A stretch of DNA of 64,000 nucleotides, from positions 372,001 through 436,000 of the forward strand of contig NZ_JBCNLP010000001.1 in NCBI RefSeq assembly GCF_039595395.1, in the 5' to 3' direction. This document shows positions 60,501 through 64,000 of the stretch, in pieces. The DNA is from Novosphingobium sp. GTDB lineage: Bacteria; Pseudomonadota; Alphaproteobacteria; Sphingomonadales; Sphingomonadaceae. Under the pieces are notes generated by a model. The model was not told the origin of the DNA, did no database searches, and saw only the letters and a program-made list of their open reading frames with translations. Positions within the stretch are counted from its first letter, which is position 1, and each line of letters begins with the position of its first letter. A program made the translations under genes and the position numbers.

Positions 60501-60796
60501 TGATCCATGATGCGCAGGATGCGGTTGATCCCGCCCGTATCGAGCGCGCGCGGGAAGAAGCGCAGCTCAAGGCCGATGCACCCTTGCGCGGCGAGAACCG
60601 CACTGGACAGGCGCAGGATGGCACGATGGGCCTTGGCCTGTTCGATGCCGCCGATCAGCCCACCTTCCGCCTGGATGATGAAGGGCCCGAGCAGACGCTC
60701 GCAGATCTGCTGAAAGAGTACGACCAGGCGCAACAGGATCTGGACACGATGCGCAGCTGCATGGTGCCGATGCCCAAACCCAAAGCGGAGGAATAA
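57506..60796 (+). CDS. Internal virion protein with lytic transglycosylase domain (gp16-like, N-part)
   Basis: 1096 residues. A transglycosylase-like domain spans about 370-530: putative catalytic E382 in RLGAVESGNSNWAV, SSALGKFQFTKGAWLTRFK and YAMHFAGEAGGRGLLEAAPD. A winged-helix-like stretch follows (LNAVGKLAKDLGVSEAQIRQ, about 645-690). The Pro/Ala/Asp-rich linkers on either side are variable. It should cut peptidoglycan during DNA ejection. Confidence 0.75.
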   Translation: MPFAIPALNRPLPASKGADAPLPEPTFLQGIAATFRTGRDDQSGHMQDERQAAYMALASGLIDMGNPVEKYIYPSRSGSQVNEQDIWKDVQAAKARDPKLFSNVPQQQGEFDTQWQAKMRARQQSDQLTVSRTGWTPWLIGSLGAGFTDPINVGTLPFGGAAGGLVRTMARDAVINSVISAVQQPMVAGERKAQGRDYTLGEAAQNMALAPVIGAGFGAVAHGAKVGAEKAGPLVGKAYDGVAAGLGNAVATHWDRLPTSLQDRITASAKIGSASVDDWLLADTAQAITGLSPDSGGEAASAAVLRREGQIDAASPFVANGAGMATHREALSNAVSRILAQDPSTRSPVTRAAALGRSTAISSGSVPSDPVEIFTSRLGAVESGNSNWAVPRDPATGRPLSSALGKFQFTKGAWLTRFKARFGDAGLSDSEILAKRTDGRLQDVLLGDAAQSYVSILRKMGEPVTPGKLYAMHFAGEAGGRGLLEAAPDTPAGKVMGDAAVKANPFLAKMTAGDVLAWADRKMGGSGHVARASGDGLQLRDLATDGGDVDAALHAQMQRDLDAGRLDIAQRRAALMGQTQPVADVLAADARGVPVDVPEVGPDAAPAAPDASVPAPLEPRALDPEAPAPEVLAILPQLREVIADRSQSLNAVGKLAKDLGVSEAQIRQGLTSLVAEGGLTQRKSGQFQRAAAPMSGPEDVLEFIGRNGGIRDNEGHALGLRSLPPEEKVGLNRQQIKSAEAARRTGSRDWQRMTRRNGPLLRHSGMSIDRLGEKLWEGGYLTGRDSARPTVREVLEFLDQRLLDGKDRYPLAEAPAPDPARLDAQWGSEPVPDSRLDPNGPHPFNQLPPHMQREMQDFAANWLGVDDIRSEIDPWIIDRATDLWHEHGADRSVAGAFEQAIADFDNSRAADVRAAIGDDGFDDIPFDTELTSGGADRAGEGARGGPEGSGTSAREGGARGGPDAAPEDPGPHLSDLPEAERTRFLDPEGEAIKAQTESLIHDAQDAVDPARIERAREEAQLKADAPLRGENRTGQAQDGTMGLGLFDAADQPTFRLDDEGPEQTLADLLKEYDQAQQDLDTMRSCMVPMPKPKAEE

Positions 60797-60799
60797 GCC

Positions 60800-63313
60800 A
60801 TGTCCCTGTCAGTCTGTATCGAGGGGCTGGTGGCCGAGGGCCGCATCCGCAAGGGCAATGCGCAGGAGGCTGAGCGGCTGTATGACCTGCATTTCCAGCA
60901 GCTCAAACATCGCATGCCGCCCATGGCAGCGGCGGCAGAGGCCAGCGAGCGGGCCATCAAGACGCTGGACGCTGCACACCAGCAGAAGATCCGCGCGGCG
61001 CTGATGCAGGCGCAGGCGCAAAGTGCATGGCTGGGGAGGCGCCGGGCCGAGGTGGCAGAGGGCAAGCCGTTCAACGCCGGCGCAGCCCATCGCGAAATCC
61101 AGGACCTCGATCTGCACCGGCAGGCGATCCGGGGGCAGGCCTATGCCATGATCGACGGGCTGTTGAGCAACCATCGCCGCGATTTTCTGGGGCGGGTGCG
61201 CAACCGGTCCGATCTGTCCGATGTGGTCGACGAACTGCACGGCAACGATACCGGCGATGCCAATGCGCGTGAGATCGCCGATGGTTGGCGACAGACCGCG
61301 GAATGGTTGCGCAGCCGCTTCAACGCTGCCGGGGGCGCCATTGCCAAGCTGGACAGCTGGGCCTTGCCGCAGACCCATGACAGCCGTGCCCTGCGAGAGG
61401 CCGGGGTAGATGCCTGGAAGGGTTTCCTGATGGGTGACGGAGAAAGTCCCGGCCTGCTCAAGCGCGAATCGATGCTGGATTACGAAACCGGCCTGCCGCT
61501 GAGCGATGATCGCCTGTCCACCATGCTGGATGGCATGTATGAGACCATCGCCACGGATGGCTGGAACAAGACGGAAGCGGGCAGCATCCATGCCGGTTCT
61601 CTGGCCAGCAAGGGCCAGCAGCATCGCATCCTGCATTTCGCGAATGGCGATGCATGGCGCGCATATGCCGACCGCTTCGGCGGATCGGCGACAGCCTTTG
61701 ACACGATGATCAGCCATGTGGAGCGCATGAGCCGGGATATCGCGGCGATGGAGAGGCTGGGGCCGAACCCTGCTGCCTCGATCCGCTGGCAGGGTGACTG
61801 GCTCGAAAAGGCTGCCCATACCAGCATGGATCAGAAGGCCATTGACCGGGCGGGCGGCGCGCGCGGGCAGCTCAACCGGCTCTATGGCGAATATGCCGGG
61901 AGTTTCAGCCGCCCGGAGAACAAGAGCATCGCCATCGGCTTCTCGATCCTGAAGGCCCAGCAGAGCGCCGCCAAGCTGGGCGGGGCCGTCCTGTCGAGCG
62001 GGGGCGATTTCGGCACGATGATCACCACGGCAGGCTTTGACGGGCTACCCGCCGCCAAGATGCTGGGCCAATATGTGAAGCTGATGTTGCCGGGCAGCAT
62101 GGAGGATCGCGAGCTGGCCGCGCGCCTGGGCCTCGTCTCGCATGAATGGACGAATGCCTCTTCCGCCCAATGGCGCTATACCGGCGAGGAATTCAGCCAT
62201 GAGATCAGCCGCCGCGTAGCCGAGAGTGTGTTGAAGGCCTCGGGCCTTGCCCGCCATACCGAGGCGGCCAAGATGGCGTTCAGCATGGAAACGCTGTCAT
62301 TCCTGACCCAGATGCGCAGCCGGGATTTCGGGCAGCTTGAGCCTGCCTTGCAGCGGACCTTGCAGCGCTATGACATCGACCGGGCGCGCTGGGATATGCT
62401 GCGCACATCGCCCACGCGCGAGGAACGCGGAACGAACTGGTTCTTCCCCGAGGATATAGCCAAGGGCGAAGGCGGCCAGAAGCTGGCCGACGATGTGATG
62501 CGGATGATTACCGGGGAGGTCGGCTATGCCGTGCCCGAACCGGACCTGCGCACCCGGGCCATGCTCAACTCGCTGGCGCCCAAGGGCACATGGGCAGGCG
62601 AGATCGTGCGGACGGCGGGGCTGTTCAAGGGTTTTCCCCTGTCTGTGCTGATGATGCACGGTGGCCGCATGATGGAGGTGACCGGCGGCGAGCGCTGGAA
62701 ATATGGCCTGACGCTGGCCGCTCTGACGACGCTGGGCGGCGCGCTGTCATTGCAACTCAAGGCGCTGGCCAAGGGTCAGGACCCGCAGGATATGGCGTCG
62801 ATGACATCGCGCGGGGCGCCGCGGTTCTGGGCGGCGGCGGCCTTGCAGGGTGGTGGCCTTGGCATCTTCGGCGATCTGCTGGGCAGCAGCACGGATCGCG
62901 TGGGCGGCGGATTCTATCGCACGCTGCTGGGCCCGGCGGCGCAGACGGTGAACAACGTCAACACGCTGGTCGCCGGCAATGCTGTGCAAGCCTTCAAGAA
63001 ATATGCGCTGGATGATCCCAAGGCGCAGCCGCATTTCGCGCGCGATCTGGTCAAGACGGTGGAGCCGGAAGTGCCCGGCCTGTCGCTGTTCTATGTGCGG
63101 GCGGCATATCAGCGGCTGCTGGGCGACTTCATCGCCGAATGGAGCAACGAAAGTTACAACCGGTCCTATGCGGATGCCCAGCGCTATGCGCAGGAACAGG
63201 GCAGCGGATATTGGGCGCCGCCGGGCAGTGTGACAGGCAATGGCCAGCCCATGCGCGCGCCGGATTGGGGCAATGCCATCGGCAAGCCTGCCGAGCCGCA
63301 GATGATGCATTGA
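60800..63313 (+). CDS. Large virion/ejection protein (gp16-like, C-part, probable)
   Basis: 837 residues, 3 nt after the previous gene. Strongly helical (GNAQEAERLYDLHFQQLKHR, ERAIKTLDAAHQQKIRAALM) with a later FSMETLSFLTQMRSRDFGQL stretch, no enzymatic motif. With the preceding gene it approximates the role of the 1318-residue T7 gp16. Assigned by position and helical character. Confidence 0.6.
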   Translation: MSLSVCIEGLVAEGRIRKGNAQEAERLYDLHFQQLKHRMPPMAAAAEASERAIKTLDAAHQQKIRAALMQAQAQSAWLGRRRAEVAEGKPFNAGAAHREIQDLDLHRQAIRGQAYAMIDGLLSNHRRDFLGRVRNRSDLSDVVDELHGNDTGDANAREIADGWRQTAEWLRSRFNAAGGAIAKLDSWALPQTHDSRALREAGVDAWKGFLMGDGESPGLLKRESMLDYETGLPLSDDRLSTMLDGMYETIATDGWNKTEAGSIHAGSLASKGQQHRILHFANGDAWRAYADRFGGSATAFDTMISHVERMSRDIAAMERLGPNPAASIRWQGDWLEKAAHTSMDQKAIDRAGGARGQLNRLYGEYAGSFSRPENKSIAIGFSILKAQQSAAKLGGAVLSSGGDFGTMITTAGFDGLPAAKMLGQYVKLMLPGSMEDRELAARLGLVSHEWTNASSAQWRYTGEEFSHEISRRVAESVLKASGLARHTEAAKMAFSMETLSFLTQMRSRDFGQLEPALQRTLQRYDIDRARWDMLRTSPTREERGTNWFFPEDIAKGEGGQKLADDVMRMITGEVGYAVPEPDLRTRAMLNSLAPKGTWAGEIVRTAGLFKGFPLSVLMMHGGRMMEVTGGERWKYGLTLAALTTLGGALSLQLKALAKGQDPQDMASMTSRGAPRFWAAAALQGGGLGIFGDLLGSSTDRVGGGFYRTLLGPAAQTVNNVNTLVAGNAVQAFKKYALDDPKAQPHFARDLVKTVEPEVPGLSLFYVRAAYQRLLGDFIAEWSNESYNRSYADAQRYAQEQGSGYWAPPGSVTGNGQPMRAPDWGNAIGKPAEPQMMH

Positions 63314-63425
63314 GCGCGGTGTTGCCAAATTCGAGAAAAGGCGGTAGGTCGGCGGGCAAGCGGACGTAGGCAAATCCCCATTGCGCAGCGTGCCATGGCA
63401 CCCCCATGGCCGGATGGCGTGGGGC

Positions 63426-64000
63426 ATGACGATTGAGTCTACAGTTACGCGGCATGCCTATCGCCCTGGCTCGGCCATGGCGCAGGAGGCGCTGACTGAT
63501 GTCATCTGGCTAACCCCGTCCGATCTGGTGGTCACGCGGACCACATCAGATGGCACCGTCACCACACTCGATCTCGACGACAATTATGCGCTGGGCGGGG
63601 ATGGTGCCAATGGCGCGGGCTGGATCAAGGCCCTGTCTGTCGAGGACGCCGCCACCATCTATCGTATCGTGCGGCGATCTGAACTGATCCAGACGCGCAG
63701 ATTTCCCAAGTACCAGCCCGTCGATACGCCCCAGATGGAGGGTGGCCTCGATTATCTGATGCTTATCGCGCAGGAGCTGCGCGGCGATGCAGACGATCTG
63801 GCATCACGTGTCTTGCAGGTCCCGATTGGCAGCACCGCACCGCAGCTTGACCTCACTGGTCTGATCGACGGTGATCTTTTGCAGTTTCGTGAGGATAAGG
63901 GGTTTACGCGGCTTCCCCGCGAATCCTTCGCTGGGATGTTCTATGCCGGAGATGCGACCGGGAAGCCCGTACCCGCAAACGGCACCGGCGCCGATCTGGG
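63426..64000 (+). CDS. Tail fibre, N-terminal part (T7 gp17-like), cut by window end
   Basis: 191 codons visible from the ATG at 63426 (GGGG just upstream). The N-terminus (YRPGSAMAQEALTDVIWLTP, NYALGGDGANGAGWIKAL and DAATIYRIVRRSELIQTRRF) matches the tail-attachment domain of podovirus fibres. The receptor-binding end lies outside the window. Confidence 0.75.
   Translation, partial: MTIESTVTRHAYRPGSAMAQEALTDVIWLTPSDLVVTRTTSDGTVTTLDLDDNYALGGDGANGAGWIKALSVEDAATIYRIVRRSELIQTRRFPKYQPVDTPQMEGGLDYLMLIAQELRGDADDLASRVLQVPIGSTAPQLDLTGLIDGDLLQFREDKGFTRLPRESFAGMFYAGDATGKPVPANGTGADL

Noticed and set aside
1..64000. CRISPR array, rRNA genes, insertion sequences
   Set aside because: No regularly spaced direct repeats, rRNA-like stretches or transposase motifs were seen.

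Overview
The window is high-GC DNA from an alphaproteobacterium, most likely a member of the Sphingomonadaceae (Novosphingobium/Sphingobium-like). The evidence is a paralogue-rich set of TolC/NodT efflux operons, a LacI-controlled TonB-receptor plus GH2 locus, an MlrC-type M81 protein and a tRNA-Gln(CTG) of alphaproteobacterial type. It divides into a chromosomal part (1 to about 25.7 kb) and a large temperate-phage genome (about 25.7 kb to the end) whose right end lies outside the window.

Chromosome. 1-2300 (minus): adaptor and outer-membrane lipoprotein of an RND efflux system. It is divergent from an OmpR-type response regulator and sensor kinase (2448-4479) and an MgtC-like membrane protein (4533-5276). 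5277-10094 (minus): a four-gene aromatic-acid-type efflux operon (FUSC/AaeB-like, DUF1656, HlyD-like, NodT-like) with ATGA overlaps. 10137-11385: small proteins. 11514-18421: sugar-uptake locus made of a GH2 glycosidase, a TonB-dependent receptor and a divergent LacI regulator, with two identical operator-like palindromes between receptor and regulator. 18494-25140: an unknown exported protein, an M81/MlrC protein, CutC, a DMT transporter preceded by a valine-rich leader peptide and attenuator-like hairpins, and an M1 peptidase.

Prophage, early part. A tRNA-Gln gene borders the integrase end. A leftward early operon of 21 tightly overlapping genes runs from 35569 down to 25813. It encodes an integrase, a Cro/excisionase-like HTH protein, a Tad2/DUF2829 protein (anti-Thoeris family), DUF7736 and GapR/DUF2312 proteins, a P-loop protein, a DNA methyltransferase, an ASCH protein and many small unknowns. 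A repressor (minus, with its own intrinsic terminator) and a Cro-like gene (plus) meet at 36.1-36.2 kb. Rightward Toprim primase and helicase genes follow. A LexA-box-like site and an orphan membrane protein, a second leftward cluster of small genes, and a 1.2-kb non-coding region with ten copies of a (T)GTCCTA heptamer (candidate replication origin) complete the early half.

Prophage, late part. From 43662 on there is a T7-like (short-tailed) virion module: small and large terminase, portal, Bbp19-like protein, scaffold, capsid, tail adaptor, nozzle, internal virion proteins including a transglycosylase, and the start of a tail fibre. No phage RNA polymerase, DNA polymerase or lysis gene is visible.

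A repeated 17-bp palindrome (TTATnCA-N3-TGnAnAA) occurs at six places in the phage: the leftward promoter (two copies), the repressor/Cro intergenic region, upstream of the second leftward cluster, beside the putative origin, and inside a promoter-like sequence ahead of the capsid gene. This suggests that the repressor controls early, replication and late regions directly.
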